Shown here piece by piece: positions 16,885-25,974 of a DNA stretch of 64,000 nucleotides. This DNA is from Mariluticola halotolerans. Its GTDB lineage: Bacteria; Pseudomonadota; Alphaproteobacteria; Rhizobiales; Devosiaceae. Position 1 is the stretch's first letter, and the number at the start of each line of letters is the position of its first letter. The position numbers were made by a program, and so were the translations under genes. A model generated the notes under the pieces. That model had not been told where the DNA came from and made no database searches. It saw only the letters and a list, made by a program, of their open reading frames with translations. The stretch lies in assembly GCF_021611515.1 (NCBI RefSeq), contig NZ_CP090960.1, positions 806,001 through 870,000 of the forward strand, written 5' to 3'.

Positions 16885-17562
16885 GCTACCCTCGATCGTC
16901 TGAATGAGAAGTTTTGCCGTCGAGTTGGAATGATCCTCAATCAGCTTTTCAGCCTGCAAACGGTCGCGCGCTTCCAGCGCCTCCAACAGCGCCCAGTGCT
17001 CTATCTGGGACTGCGCCCGTCCCCCCATCGAGAAATAAAGCCGCACATAGCGATCCACCTTGTCGCGAAATGTTGCGATTGAATCGAGCAGGCGCGGCCA
17101 GCCGGACGCCCCGTTGATAATGTCATGGAATTCGCGATTCGCCGCTGACCAATCGTTTTGGCCCGCTTCTTTGCCAACCATCTTGTCCATGGATTCCAGA
17201 ATTTCGCGCAATCTTTCGAATGTGGGTTTCCGCAACATGTCGACGGCACGTCCGACGGCCAGTCGCTCCAGACTGCCGCGGATCGCAAACAGCTCACTAA
17301 CCTCGTCAATATCCAGCTGCGCGACCTCAACGCCACGGTAAGGGTACACAACGACAAGCCCTTCGCTTTCCAGCTGTTTGAGGGCCTCGCGCACCGGCAT
17401 CCGGCTGACGTTGAACCGTGCCGCGATTTCGTTCTGATCCAGCTTTTGGCCAGGCGCGAGACGTCCATCCACAATAGCGGCGCGCAAAAGCTTAAGCACA
17501 ACATCCTTTCGGCTCATGTGCTGGGCCACGAAACTTTGTTCGGCTTCCGACAGATCAATCAT
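16864..17562 (-). CDS. GntR family transcriptional regulator, FCD subfamily
   Basis: This 232-residue regulator has a winged helix at about residues 20-85 (LDQNEIAARFNVSRMPVREALKQLESEGLV) and a helical FCD effector domain after it. The ATG at 17562 is preferred; a second ATG at 17580 lacks a ribosome site. The sequence AACTGATATATTAGAT, 25 bp before the start, matches 14 of 16 bases of the palindrome between the deacetylase and ACMSD-like genes. Autoregulation and control of those two units are therefore likely. The effector is probably a pathway acid; its identity is unknown. Confidence 0.9.
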   Translation of the reverse strand: MIDLSEAEQSFVAQHMSRKDVVLKLLRAAIVDGRLAPGQKLDQNEIAARFNVSRMPVREALKQLESEGLVVVYPYRGVEVAQLDIDEVSELFAIRGSLERLAVGRAVDMLRKPTFERLREILESMDKMVGKEAGQNDWSAANREFHDIINGASGWPRLLDSIATFRDKVDRYVRLYFSMGGRAQSQIEHWALLEALEARDRLQAEKLIEDHSNSTAKLLIQTIEGSGAKSDA

Positions 17563-17587
17563 AAATCGCTCACAACGCATACGCAGT

Positions 17588-17603
17588 AACTGATATATTA
17601 GAT
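17588..17603. promoter_or_regulatory. Putative autoregulatory GntR operator
   Basis: AACTGATATATTAGAT shares 14 of 16 bases with the perfect palindrome at 15729-15744, including the continuous ten bases TATATTAGAT. It sits 25 bp before the GntR start codon. Confidence 0.65.
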
Positions 17604-17816
17604 CACATTTCGGACAAAGTTTCCACGCTCATTTGTAGGGCACTGGTAACATTGCTAATTTTGCGGATCAGATAGGCTTCCCCAGCCACAGGCTGGCATC
17701 CATTCCATGGACAAGGGCGGAGGGAACTTGCGGAAATGACCTCCGATCAGGTCTGCCGGATTGGGTGATGAATTGTTGCGCGTGGCCCCGGCAGCGCCCT
17801 GTTGTAACCATCACGC

Positions 17817-17855
17817 AAAAGGCGGCGGCTGATCCGTGATCACCCGCCGCCTTTT
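17817..17855 (-). terminator. Intrinsic terminator of the aldo/keto reductase operon
   Basis: A perfect 12-bp GC-rich stem (17817-17828 with 17844-17855) encloses a 15-base loop and ends in TTTT on the minus strand. It begins 22 bp after the stop codon of the leftward aldo/keto reductase gene. The stem is AT-flanked on both sides, so it could also work on the plus strand. Confidence 0.75.
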
Positions 17856-17877
17856 GGATCATGTCAGCGCCAAACTT

Positions 17878-18903
17878 CTAGCTTGAGGAACCCGCCCACA
17901 AATTGATGTCTGCCTCAACGGCATAACGGTCGATTTCTGCGAGCTCAGTTGCAGTGAACGAGAGTTTTTCAAGCGCGCCGACACAATCGATGACCTGTTG
18001 GGGCTTTGACGCGCCGATCAGTGCTGAGTTGATGCCGCCATCTCTTAGAACCCAGGCAATGGCCATTTGCGCGAGTGTCTGCCCGCGGTTTTGCGCGATG
18101 AGGTTGAGCTGGCGAATATTCTCGAGTGCTTCGTCGGACAGGAAGCTTTTGCTCAACGTACCGTCCTGGCTGGCGCGGCTGTCTTTGGGGACGCCTTGCA
18201 GATATTTATCCGTCAGCATGCCCTGGGCTAAAGGCGTGAAGACGATCGAACCGATACCCAGCGCCTGCAACGTATCCTTGAGGCCGTCACGCTCTATCCA
18301 GCGGTTGAGCATGTTGTAGCTGGGCTGATGAATGAGGCAAGGCGTGCCGAGTTCCTTGAGGATTTTGGCGGCCTCGCGGGTGCGCTCGGAATTATACGAA
18401 GATATGCCCACGTAGAGAGCCTTGCCGGACCGCACGATCTGGTCCAGTGCACCCATGGTTTCTTCCAGCGGGGTGTTGGCGTCAAACCGGTGGGAATAAA
18501 AAATATCGACATAGTCGACGCCGAGGCGCTTGAGGCTCTGGTCACAAGAAGCCATCAGGTATTTGCGGCTGCCCCCGTCCCCGTAGGGACCGTCCCACAT
18601 GTCCCAACCGGCCTTGGAAGATATGATCAGCTCGTCTCGATAACCGGCAAAATCTGTTCTCAGGATTTCGCCAAAAGCTTCTTCTGCGCTGCCTGCGGGC
18701 GGACCATAATTGTTCGCCAGATCAAAATGCGTGATGCCGAGGTCGAAGGCTGTCCGGCAAATCCCGGATTTGACTTCATGAGGGGTCGCGTGGCCAAAAT
18801 TGTGCCAGAGGCCAAGTGAAATGGCGGGCAGTTTCAGTCCGCTATTGCCCACATGGTTGTAGGTCATTTTGGCGTAACGTTCGGCGCTGGGTTGATAAGA
18901 CAT
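17878..18903 (-). CDS. Aldo/keto reductase (YghZ-like)
   Basis: This 341-residue (beta/alpha)8-barrel NADPH-dependent reductase has the AKR catalytic tetrad D61, Y66, K97 and H138. It also carries the segment SKAGWDMWDGPYGDGGSRKY seen in the YghZ group (L-glyceraldehyde 3-phosphate/methylglyoxal reductases and beta-subunits of potassium channels). AAGGAAAG precedes the ATG at 18903. It lies 112 bp after hyuB on the same strand and ends at a strong terminator, so it is probably the last gene of the FAD oxidase-hyuA-hyuB unit or has its own promoter. It may reduce an aldehyde formed in that pathway (inferred). Confidence 0.9.
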   Translation of the reverse strand: MSYQPSAERYAKMTYNHVGNSGLKLPAISLGLWHNFGHATPHEVKSGICRTAFDLGITHFDLANNYGPPAGSAEEAFGEILRTDFAGYRDELIISSKAGWDMWDGPYGDGGSRKYLMASCDQSLKRLGVDYVDIFYSHRFDANTPLEETMGALDQIVRSGKALYVGISSYNSERTREAAKILKELGTPCLIHQPSYNMLNRWIERDGLKDTLQALGIGSIVFTPLAQGMLTDKYLQGVPKDSRASQDGTLSKSFLSDEALENIRQLNLIAQNRGQTLAQMAIAWVLRDGGINSALIGASKPQQVIDCVGALEKLSFTATELAEIDRYAVEADINLWAGSSS

Positions 18904-19015
18904 GCGTCAGCTTTCCTTGAATTGTGGTCGCACCCGCGCGCCTCACCTCAAGGACAAGGGCACGCGTGCTGAATTGGGGATTTGGAGGGGATCAGCTCAA
19001 AGCGTTACGAGCCTG

Positions 19016-20605
19016 TTATGCTGAAATGCGCCCCTGTTGAACGTCCTGAGCTACCCGGTTCGGATCGCGATCTTGGCGCTTTCCATAACCGCCACCGCCC
19101 GGTGTTGCGATTTCAATGATCTGCCCTTCAACCAGATCGGTGATGCCGCTGAAATCGGTTCGGCCGTCACCGAAATCGAGTTTGCTGCCTTTGGCGAAAC
19201 CGCCGCCTTCCAGCCCCCATGGGGCGGATGAAAGGCGCGAGGTATCAATGGATAGCTGGCAGGCACGCTCGACCCGGTAGACCCGGCGCACACCCATACC
19301 ACCCCGGAATTCGCCTTCGCCGGCAGATCCATCCACCAGTTCATAACGCAGCAAGGTGAGCGGGAATTCACGCTCCAGGCCTTCGACCGGGAGGTTGGAT
19401 GTATTGGTCATGTGCACCTGAATGCCGCTCAATCCATCTGCCGTTGGCCGCGCACCACCGCCGCCGCCGATGGTTTCAAGATAGACCCATATGTCGCCGT
19501 TCTCGCGCGTGCCGGAGAAGGTCGCCCCGGTGCAACAGCCATTGCCGGCTGCCGCAATCTTGCCGGGCCGCGCCTCGGCCATGGCGCCCAGAATAAGGTC
19601 TGCAACACGCTGGCTGGGCGCAATACGGCCATCCACTGCCGCGGGATGCTGACAGTTGAGAATGGACCCCTCTGGTGCGGTCACCGTCAGAGGCCGCGCC
19701 AACCCGGCATTGGGCAGAATGGTTGGGTCAATTGCGGATTTGACGGCGTAATAGCACGAGGCCAGAAGCGCGGTATAAACCATGTTCAGCCCTGCCCGAA
19801 CCTGCGGTGGCGCGGCAAAATCCAGCGCCATTGAATCGCCCGTAATCGTGATGGCGACGCTCAGTTCCATGGCTTGTGTGAACTGATTGCTCTCAAAGGT
19901 ATCGGTGAAACGATAAACGCCATCGGGGATCGCGGCGATCCCGGCCCGCATTTTCCGCTCTGCATAATTCTGCAAGGCATCGCCGGCCGCCAGAACGCGT
20001 TCGCTGCCATATTTCTCGCATAGCCCCTGCACGCGTTGCACGCCCAGCCGGTTCGCCGACATCTGTGCGCGCAGATCGGAGAGACGCTCGTGCGGCACCT
20101 GACAATTCAGCAGAAAGATGTCCTGAACGTCTGACTGCAGTTCGCCGGCGCGATAAAGCCGAACCGGCGGGATGCGAATGCCTTCCTGATAGATATGCGC
20201 ATGCCCGCGGTCCGCAAAATCCGAATGGTGTGCGGTATTGATAGACCATGCAACGATCTGGCCGTCAAAATGGATCGGTTCAGCCAGCACGATATCGGGA
20301 AGATGCGTTGCGCCGCCAACATAGGCATCATTGCCGATAAACACGTCGCCGGGCCGGATATCACTCGTGTCATGACGGTCAAGGATGTGGGAGATAATCC
20401 CGATAAAGCTTCCCAGATGCATGGGAATATGCTCGGCCTGACACAGCATGTTGCCGCGATGATCGAACAGCGCGGTGGAGCAATCCCGGCGCTCTTTAAT
20501 GTTGGTTGAATAGCTTGAGCGCACCAGGGCTTCGCCCATTTCTTCGACGATCGAGGTCATGGCGCTGCCGATGACTTCAACCGTAATTGGATCAAGATGC
20601 GTCAT
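19016..20605 (-). CDS. hyuB: Hydantoinase B / oxoprolinase beta-type subunit
   Basis: This 529-residue protein covers the whole HyuB domain, from ITVEVIGSAMTSIVEEMGEALVRSS at the N-terminus to the glycine-rich TPGGGGYG near the end. With HyuA it forms ATP-dependent enzymes that open hydantoin-type or 5-oxoproline rings; relatives carboxylate acetone or acetophenone. The start overlaps the hyuA stop by four bases (ATGA), with GGAGG inside hyuA, so the two are translationally coupled. The separate A and B genes resemble bacterial N-methylhydantoinase rather than the fused oxoprolinase. The precise substrate is inferred from the FAD oxidase next door. Confidence 0.92.
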   Translation of the reverse strand: MTHLDPITVEVIGSAMTSIVEEMGEALVRSSYSTNIKERRDCSTALFDHRGNMLCQAEHIPMHLGSFIGIISHILDRHDTSDIRPGDVFIGNDAYVGGATHLPDIVLAEPIHFDGQIVAWSINTAHHSDFADRGHAHIYQEGIRIPPVRLYRAGELQSDVQDIFLLNCQVPHERLSDLRAQMSANRLGVQRVQGLCEKYGSERVLAAGDALQNYAERKMRAGIAAIPDGVYRFTDTFESNQFTQAMELSVAITITGDSMALDFAAPPQVRAGLNMVYTALLASCYYAVKSAIDPTILPNAGLARPLTVTAPEGSILNCQHPAAVDGRIAPSQRVADLILGAMAEARPGKIAAAGNGCCTGATFSGTRENGDIWVYLETIGGGGGARPTADGLSGIQVHMTNTSNLPVEGLEREFPLTLLRYELVDGSAGEGEFRGGMGVRRVYRVERACQLSIDTSRLSSAPWGLEGGGFAKGSKLDFGDGRTDFSGITDLVEGQIIEIATPGGGGYGKRQDRDPNRVAQDVQQGRISA

Positions 20606-22653
20606 GCGCGATCCTCCAAAATCAGATTCAAATATGTATCCACCCGCGCATGCATGCCGGGCAGGACCAATGTTGTGGTGTCCATTTGCTCAACAATCGC
20701 CGGGCCCTGGAATTCATGCCCGAATTGCAGATCAGATCTTTGATAGATTGGGCAGGTCACCAGTCCGTTTGCTTCAGGCATCCAGACTTCTCGCGTATCC
20801 ACCGGTTGTGGCGGCGATGACGCTTTGGTCTGTTGCGCCTGTATGCTGGCCTTCTTGACGACCCCGACAGCCTCGGTGCGCAAGGTGACAAGCTCGACAG
20901 CCTCGCCTTCCGGCGAAAATCCGTAGCGCTGTGCGTGTGCCGCTTCGAAACCTTCGCGCAGTTTAACCAGCGTATCCCCGGTGATTTCACCTTCCGGGAC
21001 CGGTACCTGAAGCTCGTAATTCTGCCCGACATAGCGCAGATCGGCTGAGCGCAAGCAGCGACGGCTTTCAGGCGCGATCTGTTCCCGCGTGAACCAGTCC
21101 AGCGCCTGTTCTTCGATTTGCACAAACCGCTCGGACAATTGAGCCGGCGCGACTGTGGCAAGTCTGGTCAGGCAGCTTTGGGCAAAATCAGCCTTCAGGT
21201 CAGTCATCAGCAAGCCAACGGCGCACAAGGCACCTGGCATCAGCGGCACAATGACATTCTTGATGTCCAGCTCACGCGCCAGTCTCGCCGCGTGCAGCGG
21301 GCCGCCGCCGCCAAAGGCCATCAAGGCATAGTCGCGCGGATCGTGACCACGTTGCACCGAAATGACGCGAATGGCCTTGGCCATGTTGGCAGTGGCGACC
21401 GAGATAATGCCTTGTGCCGTTTCCAGCACTTCCAGCTTGAGCGGCTTTGCCAGATTGCCGATTGCGGTTTCGGCCTTGGGCTTATTGACCTTCATGCGGC
21501 CGCCCAGCATTTCGACCGGGTTCAGAATTTGCAGCACCACATTGGCGTCTGTGAGCGTGGGGCGTTCGCCGCCCAGATCGTAACAGACCGGCCCCGGATT
21601 TGCGCCCGCACTTTCCGGGCCAACCTTCAACAGCCCGCCATTATCGACATGGGCGATGGAGCCGCCGCCAGCACCAACCGTGTGAATATCGAGCATCGGG
21701 GCTTTAATCGGATAGCCATGCACTTCGGCTTCGCCGGTTTTCTTGCAGGTGCGGTTTTCCAGCAAGGCAACGTCCGACGACGTGCCGCCGACATCAAAGG
21801 TAATCACATTGTCAAAGCCTGCGAGCCCGGCAATTTCCTGGGCCGCGACAACCCCCGTGGACGGACCGGACAACAGGGTGCGCACGGGGAAACGCGCGGC
21901 GGTTTCAAAGCCGATCACACCACCATTCGACTGGGTCAGATGGGGCGATGTCTGCAGTCCGTCGGCAACCAGGCGTTGCTCCAGGCGCTGGATATATCGA
22001 TCCATGACAGGGCCGAGAAAGGCATTAACGACCGTCGTCGACAAACGCTCATACTCGCGGAACTCGGGCGCGACCTCGCTTGAAAGCGAAACGAATACAT
22101 CACCCAGTTCTTCGCGAATTTCAGCCATGACAGCTTGCTCATGCGCGTCGTTCATGAAGCTATAAAGGAAACAAACTGCCAGCGCCTTGATGTCCTGGCT
22201 GGCGAGATCCTTGAGCACAGCGCGCAGCTGTTCCAGATCAAGAGCCTGCTCGACACTCCCGTCGGCCCGCAAGCGCTCGCTGATATTGATCCGCAAATCG
22301 CGCGGCACCAGAATCTCGGGCTTTTCGGCAAACATGTCGTAAAGACTGGGGCGCTTTTGCCGGCCAATTTCCAACAGGTCGCGAAAGCCATCAGTCGTGA
22401 TCAATGCGGTTTTTACGCCCCGCAATTCGATCAACGCGTTTGTGGCCACCGTCGTACCGTGGCCAAAAAATGAAATCGTTGAGAGATCCGCTCCAACGCG
22501 TTCCAGGCCTTGCTTGACCACTTCTGCAATTCCACGCGACGGATCGTCCGGGGTCGAGGGCGTTTTCCAGATTTCAATCCGCCCCGTTTCCTCTTCAAAG
22601 AGGCAAATGTCTGTAAATGTACCGCCAGAATCCACGCCAACACGCCAGGCCAT
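20602..22653 (-). CDS. hyuA: Hydantoinase A / oxoprolinase alpha-type subunit
   Basis: This 683-residue ATP-binding subunit has the ASKHA fold, with the N-terminal phosphate loop GVDSGGTFTDICLF and a second loop TFDVGGTSSDVALL around residue 285. It is the usual length for HyuA. The enzyme phosphorylates the ring carbonyl to drive hydrolysis of hydantoins, N-methylhydantoin or 5-oxoproline. AAGGAAA precedes the ATG at 22653, which lies 3 bp after the FAD oxidase stop. It therefore shares an operon with an amine-oxidising flavoenzyme, as expected if ring opening finally yields an N-substituted amino acid such as sarcosine (inferred). Confidence 0.93.
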   Translation of the reverse strand: MAWRVGVDSGGTFTDICLFEEETGRIEIWKTPSTPDDPSRGIAEVVKQGLERVGADLSTISFFGHGTTVATNALIELRGVKTALITTDGFRDLLEIGRQKRPSLYDMFAEKPEILVPRDLRINISERLRADGSVEQALDLEQLRAVLKDLASQDIKALAVCFLYSFMNDAHEQAVMAEIREELGDVFVSLSSEVAPEFREYERLSTTVVNAFLGPVMDRYIQRLEQRLVADGLQTSPHLTQSNGGVIGFETAARFPVRTLLSGPSTGVVAAQEIAGLAGFDNVITFDVGGTSSDVALLENRTCKKTGEAEVHGYPIKAPMLDIHTVGAGGGSIAHVDNGGLLKVGPESAGANPGPVCYDLGGERPTLTDANVVLQILNPVEMLGGRMKVNKPKAETAIGNLAKPLKLEVLETAQGIISVATANMAKAIRVISVQRGHDPRDYALMAFGGGGPLHAARLARELDIKNVIVPLMPGALCAVGLLMTDLKADFAQSCLTRLATVAPAQLSERFVQIEEQALDWFTREQIAPESRRCLRSADLRYVGQNYELQVPVPEGEITGDTLVKLREGFEAAHAQRYGFSPEGEAVELVTLRTEAVGVVKKASIQAQQTKASSPPQPVDTREVWMPEANGLVTCPIYQRSDLQFGHEFQGPAIVEQMDTTTLVLPGMHARVDTYLNLILEDRA

Positions 22654-22656
22654 ACG

Positions 22657-24027
22657 TTATTTTCCTTCTGCTTGAGTGACAAAGCGCTGTGCGGTGCGTT
22701 TCCGTGTCGAACGGAAACGATCCAACCTGAAAGGTTGAGGGTCCACCGTGGTTTTGTCGCCTGATATAATTTCTGCCATGAGCTGGCCGACAGCGGGCCC
22801 TGCCCCGAATCCATGCCCCGAAAGACCTGAGGCAATGTATACGCCAGGCGCATAATCTACCCCATCGATGATGGGCACACCATCCGGAGACGCGTCAATC
22901 ACCCCGCCCCAGCTATGGGTTATGCGTGCTCTTCTGAATGCCGGGAATGCGGCTTTCAGCCCGTTGAAAGCTGATTTCAGCATCCAGTCCGGCGGCGGCG
23001 GATTCAGTGTCCGCTTCTCCTCGAATTCGGTGCGCGCGTCATTGGACCACCGCCGGCGCTGCTTGAGTTCGGCGAAAAATTCCTGGCCGAACTTCAGCCG
23101 CAATTCGCGCCAGCTACTCATGAACACAGGCAGATAATCCGACAACAATCTGAAGCTGTCCGGGACGATGGGCGCGATGTTGATGTTGCGCGGCCCCAGC
23201 GTGTACCCGCCATCAAGACGTTTGCGAATGCCATAGGTCGCGCCACCGACGGGCAAATCCGGCCCGTCGACTTCACCCTCAATGCGCGCGGCTGTGGCCA
23301 CGAGGTTGAGCTGCGGCAAATGAATGCCTGCATTACCAAGGAACAGCCGCGACCAGACACCACCGGCCACAACCACATTCGAACATTTGATCGGACCGTG
23401 CTCTGTCACAACGCCCGACACGGCGCCCCCGGTGCGCTCGATACCGCGCACGGCGCAATTGGTGACGATCACAGCACCGCGCTCTTGAGCCGCTTTCGCA
23501 AAAGCTGGCACCGCGAGGGCCGGTTCGGCACGACCATCTGAAGAGGTGTGCAAGCCGAATTTGTGGCCGGATGCTATACCGGGGAGCAGCGCTTCTATTT
23601 CAGCGCTGTTCAATATCTTGAGGGGCAACCCATGCTCCTGGCCGGTTTTTGCCCAGCTCTGCGCCTGCTCGATTTCCCAGTTTTTCTGGCAAACATAGGC
23701 GATGCCGGTTTCTCTGTAACCGGCCTCGATGCCAAATCGCGATTTCAGCGACCGCCAGAGGTTGAGACTTTGTATTGTAAGCGGCATTTCGAGCGGGTCG
23801 CGCCCCATCTGCCGTGTCCAGCCCCAGTTTCGTGAAGATTGCTCGGCCGCAACCTCGCCTTTCTCGCAAACACAAACACTTATGCCTTTCTCTGCGAGAA
23901 AGAGAGCTGTCGAAATACCCGCAATACCGCCCCCGACTATCACCACGTCAGCTTGCGCGGGAATCGATGGTGCACTGTCTACTCTTTCGAGCGACGGAAC
24001 CGCTCCCCGTTTCACATGTTCGTGCAT
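22657..24027 (-). CDS. FAD-dependent amino acid/amine oxidoreductase (DAO family)
   Basis: This flavoenzyme of about 456 residues has the dinucleotide-binding motif VVIVGGGIAGIS near residue 30, the GWTRQMGRDP segment, and a C-terminal FAD loop (YIASGLSGHGFGAGPAVGQL). It matches DAO-family enzymes such as sarcosine, glycine and D-amino acid oxidases or dehydrogenases. The ATG at 24027 has a GAGG site 8 bases upstream; a GTG at 24069 is a less likely start. It leads the operon with hyuA and hyuB and faces a TRAP transporter across a spacer rich in TTTGYGC repeats. An N-methyl or D-amino acid is the probable substrate (inferred). Confidence 0.9.
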   Translation of the reverse strand: MHEHVKRGAVPSLERVDSAPSIPAQADVVIVGGGIAGISTALFLAEKGISVCVCEKGEVAAEQSSRNWGWTRQMGRDPLEMPLTIQSLNLWRSLKSRFGIEAGYRETGIAYVCQKNWEIEQAQSWAKTGQEHGLPLKILNSAEIEALLPGIASGHKFGLHTSSDGRAEPALAVPAFAKAAQERGAVIVTNCAVRGIERTGGAVSGVVTEHGPIKCSNVVVAGGVWSRLFLGNAGIHLPQLNLVATAARIEGEVDGPDLPVGGATYGIRKRLDGGYTLGPRNINIAPIVPDSFRLLSDYLPVFMSSWRELRLKFGQEFFAELKQRRRWSNDARTEFEEKRTLNPPPPDWMLKSAFNGLKAAFPAFRRARITHSWGGVIDASPDGVPIIDGVDYAPGVYIASGLSGHGFGAGPAVGQLMAEIISGDKTTVDPQPFRLDRFRSTRKRTAQRFVTQAEGK

Positions 24028-24346
24028 CAGCTCGCCTCTATCTATGGTGCGCAGGTCGTCATTGAGCACGCCGCTATCGCGTCATGCTCGTTTGTGCCGT
24101 TATATGGAAGTTTACAGCATCACTCAAGACGCAAATGCCGCAAAGTTCGCACAAACCAGCGCAATATGCACAGCTACAGCATATAATGAACATCTACTGT
24201 GGAGTTTATTGACAGTATGTGACTGTTTGTGCATGACTGCGTGACGTTGCAGGTTTGCGTGGAGTGGGAGCGCACTGCAATAACGCCCCAAAGCCATGGT
24301 TTTGGGGGCGATAGAACGATAGAATTCAATCAATGGGAGACCGAGC
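24028..24346. promoter_or_regulatory. Divergent control region with TTTGYGC repeats
   Basis: This 319-bp spacer serves the leftward FAD oxidase-hyuAB unit and the rightward TRAP operon. It holds GTTTGTGC at 24090-24097 and 24225-24232, its reverse complement at 24149-24156, and the variant GTTTGCGT at 24253-24260. Three half-sites GCAAA, GCAAA and GCACAAA start at 24131, 24140 and 24149, an exact 9-base period. The same octamer occurs before the DeoR gene at 27313-27320. DeoR-family proteins often bind such repeated half-sites. No gene is seen here. Confidence 0.6.
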
Positions 24347-25360
24347 ATGTCATTTAAATGGAATAAGAGCATCGTCAGCTCTGTCGTCGCACTGAGCGTT
24401 GCTTGTGCGTCGGGTGCAGCGATGGCCGAGCCTGTAAAATGGGACTTTTCGGATGAATACGATCTGTCCGGTTTCACCGGGCAAGCCGCAAGCCACTGCA
24501 TTGCTGAAGTTGAAAAACGCGCAGGCGATGACATCGACATCACCTATCAGGGCAGCGGCGCGCTTGGTTTCAATTCCTCGGACCACTTTGATGCGGTACA
24601 GGATGGCAGCGTTCAGGCAGCCGTTACACTCCTGACCCAGCTCAGCGGGATCGAGCCGATCTTCAACCTCAGCTCTCTGCCTTTCCTCGCCAATTCGCCC
24701 GAACAGGCCTATTTGTTGTGGCAGGCTGCCCGTCCCGAATATGAAAAAGTATTTGAAGAAAACGGCATGAAACTGCTTTGGGCTGTTCCCAATGCCCCAA
24801 GCGGCATTCACGCGACACAGCCGATCACCTCGGTTGATGCGGTCAAGGGCCTGCGTATTCGCACCTATGACGTGAACGGAACCGAAACCCTGAAGCGCGC
24901 CGGTGCGGCGCCATTGCAAATCGCGTGGTCCGACCTTGTACCGCAGCTTTCCACGGGCGGTGTAAATGCCGTGCTCACCTCTGCTGATGGCGGCAAGCAA
25001 CTCTCTATCTGGGACTACGTCAGCGATTTCACAGAGGTCAATTACGCCATGGGTATCTTTGTGGCACACGTCAATGCAGATGCATTCGATCGCTTGACAC
25101 CCGCCGCGCAGGCCGCATTGACCGATACAATCGACGATTGTGACGCGTTCAACTGGGAGGTCATGCAAAAGGCCATGACAAGCCCGTATGAGACAATGCG
25201 CGAAAACGGCATGACCATCACAACTGATGATGAAGTGCCCCAGGAAGTGTTCGACCTTTTGAGCACTGCTGCAGGTGAAGTGCGTGACGAATGGCTTGAA
25301 AAGACCGGCGAGCGCGGTGCCGCTGTTCTCGAGGCTTTCGAAAAAGCACGCGCGCAGTAA
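24347..25360 (+). CDS. TRAP transporter periplasmic substrate-binding protein (second system)
   Basis: This 337-residue DctP-family protein has a Sec signal peptide cut probably after AMA-27. The mature region contains GLRIRTYDVNG, with the conserved carboxylate-clamping arginine. GGGAG lies 9 bases before the ATG at 24347. It is the first gene of a rightward operon with its own small and large permeases and is clearly diverged from the DctP protein at 9814-10839. It probably captures the substrate used by the divergent FAD oxidase-HyuAB unit. The ligand is unknown. Confidence 0.92.
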   Translation: MSFKWNKSIVSSVVALSVACASGAAMAEPVKWDFSDEYDLSGFTGQAASHCIAEVEKRAGDDIDITYQGSGALGFNSSDHFDAVQDGSVQAAVTLLTQLSGIEPIFNLSSLPFLANSPEQAYLLWQAARPEYEKVFEENGMKLLWAVPNAPSGIHATQPITSVDAVKGLRIRTYDVNGTETLKRAGAAPLQIAWSDLVPQLSTGGVNAVLTSADGGKQLSIWDYVSDFTEVNYAMGIFVAHVNADAFDRLTPAAQAALTDTIDDCDAFNWEVMQKAMTSPYETMRENGMTITTDDEVPQEVFDLLSTAAGEVRDEWLEKTGERGAAVLEAFEKARAQ

Positions 25361-25390
25361 GTCTGAACGCCAAAACGGGTGGGGTAGAGA

Positions 25391-25954
25391 ATGACCGATA
25401 AAAACGAACAAGAAGATCAGTCTATCAAACGCCCCACCCCCAAATGGGTCAGCGTTCTGGAAACGGTTTCCTCCCGGCTCAACAAGATTGCGGCAGGTAT
25501 TTCCGCAATCTTGTTGGTGCTCATGGTCGGGCTGATCCTGGTGGAGATCGTCCTCAGATTTTTCTCGCTGTCCACTTTCATGACTGACGTGCTTGTCGGG
25601 CACGGGGTTGCGGCCGTTACATTTCTGGCCGCCGCATGGGCACTCGAAGAAGGCAGCATGATCCGCATTTCCGCGGTCACGCAGGCATTGCACGGACGCG
25701 TTCGCTGGGCGACGGAAGCGTTCTGTATCGTCAGTGTCGAAATTCTCATTGTCTGGCTGATGTATTTCGAGTGGCGTAGCGTGGCCAAGCTTTGGGCGCG
25801 TGGCACCACCAGCGAGCATTATTTGCCAATCCCCCTCTGGATTCCTGCGGCAATCTTTCTTGTGGGGCTGGCCCTGCTCGGGTTGCAAATTCTGGTTCGT
25901 GGCGCGCGACTGATCAGCCACGGCTATGACGAAAATTCTCTGCTCAAACTCTAG
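25391..25954 (+). CDS. TRAP transporter small permease (second system)
   Basis: This 187-residue, four-helix DctQ-type membrane protein has a charged N-terminal tail of about 35 residues. Its first helix contains LVEIVLRFFSLS, close to the family's VxLRY motif. It lies 30 bp after the binding-protein gene and 20 bp before the large permease, so the three are one operon. It partners the large permease in the inner membrane. Confidence 0.92.
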   Translation: MTDKNEQEDQSIKRPTPKWVSVLETVSSRLNKIAAGISAILLVLMVGLILVEIVLRFFSLSTFMTDVLVGHGVAAVTFLAAAWALEEGSMIRISAVTQALHGRVRWATEAFCIVSVEILIVWLMYFEWRSVAKLWARGTTSEHYLPIPLWIPAAIFLVGLALLGLQILVRGARLISHGYDENSLLKL

Positions 25955-25974
25955 TCAAACGGGAATAGAACGCC

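Larger units (their letters stand above)
17563..17877. other. Intergenic region between GntR and aldo/keto reductase genes
   Basis: This 315-bp stretch holds the GntR operator (17588-17603) on its left and a strong terminator (17817-17855) on its right. A 64-codon open frame on the minus strand runs through the terminator and has no ribosome site, so I do not call it a gene. I see no RNA gene. Confidence 0.6.

Noticed and set aside
17668-17862. 64-codon minus-strand frame before the aldo/keto reductase terminator
   Set aside because: It runs through the terminator stem, lacks a ribosome site and has no recognisable sequence feature.
24350-25921. Long minus-strand open frame (523 codons) opposite the second TRAP system
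   Set aside because: It lies entirely antisense to well-supported TRAP genes, has no ribosome site and its protein shows no domain; it reflects codon bias of the real strand.
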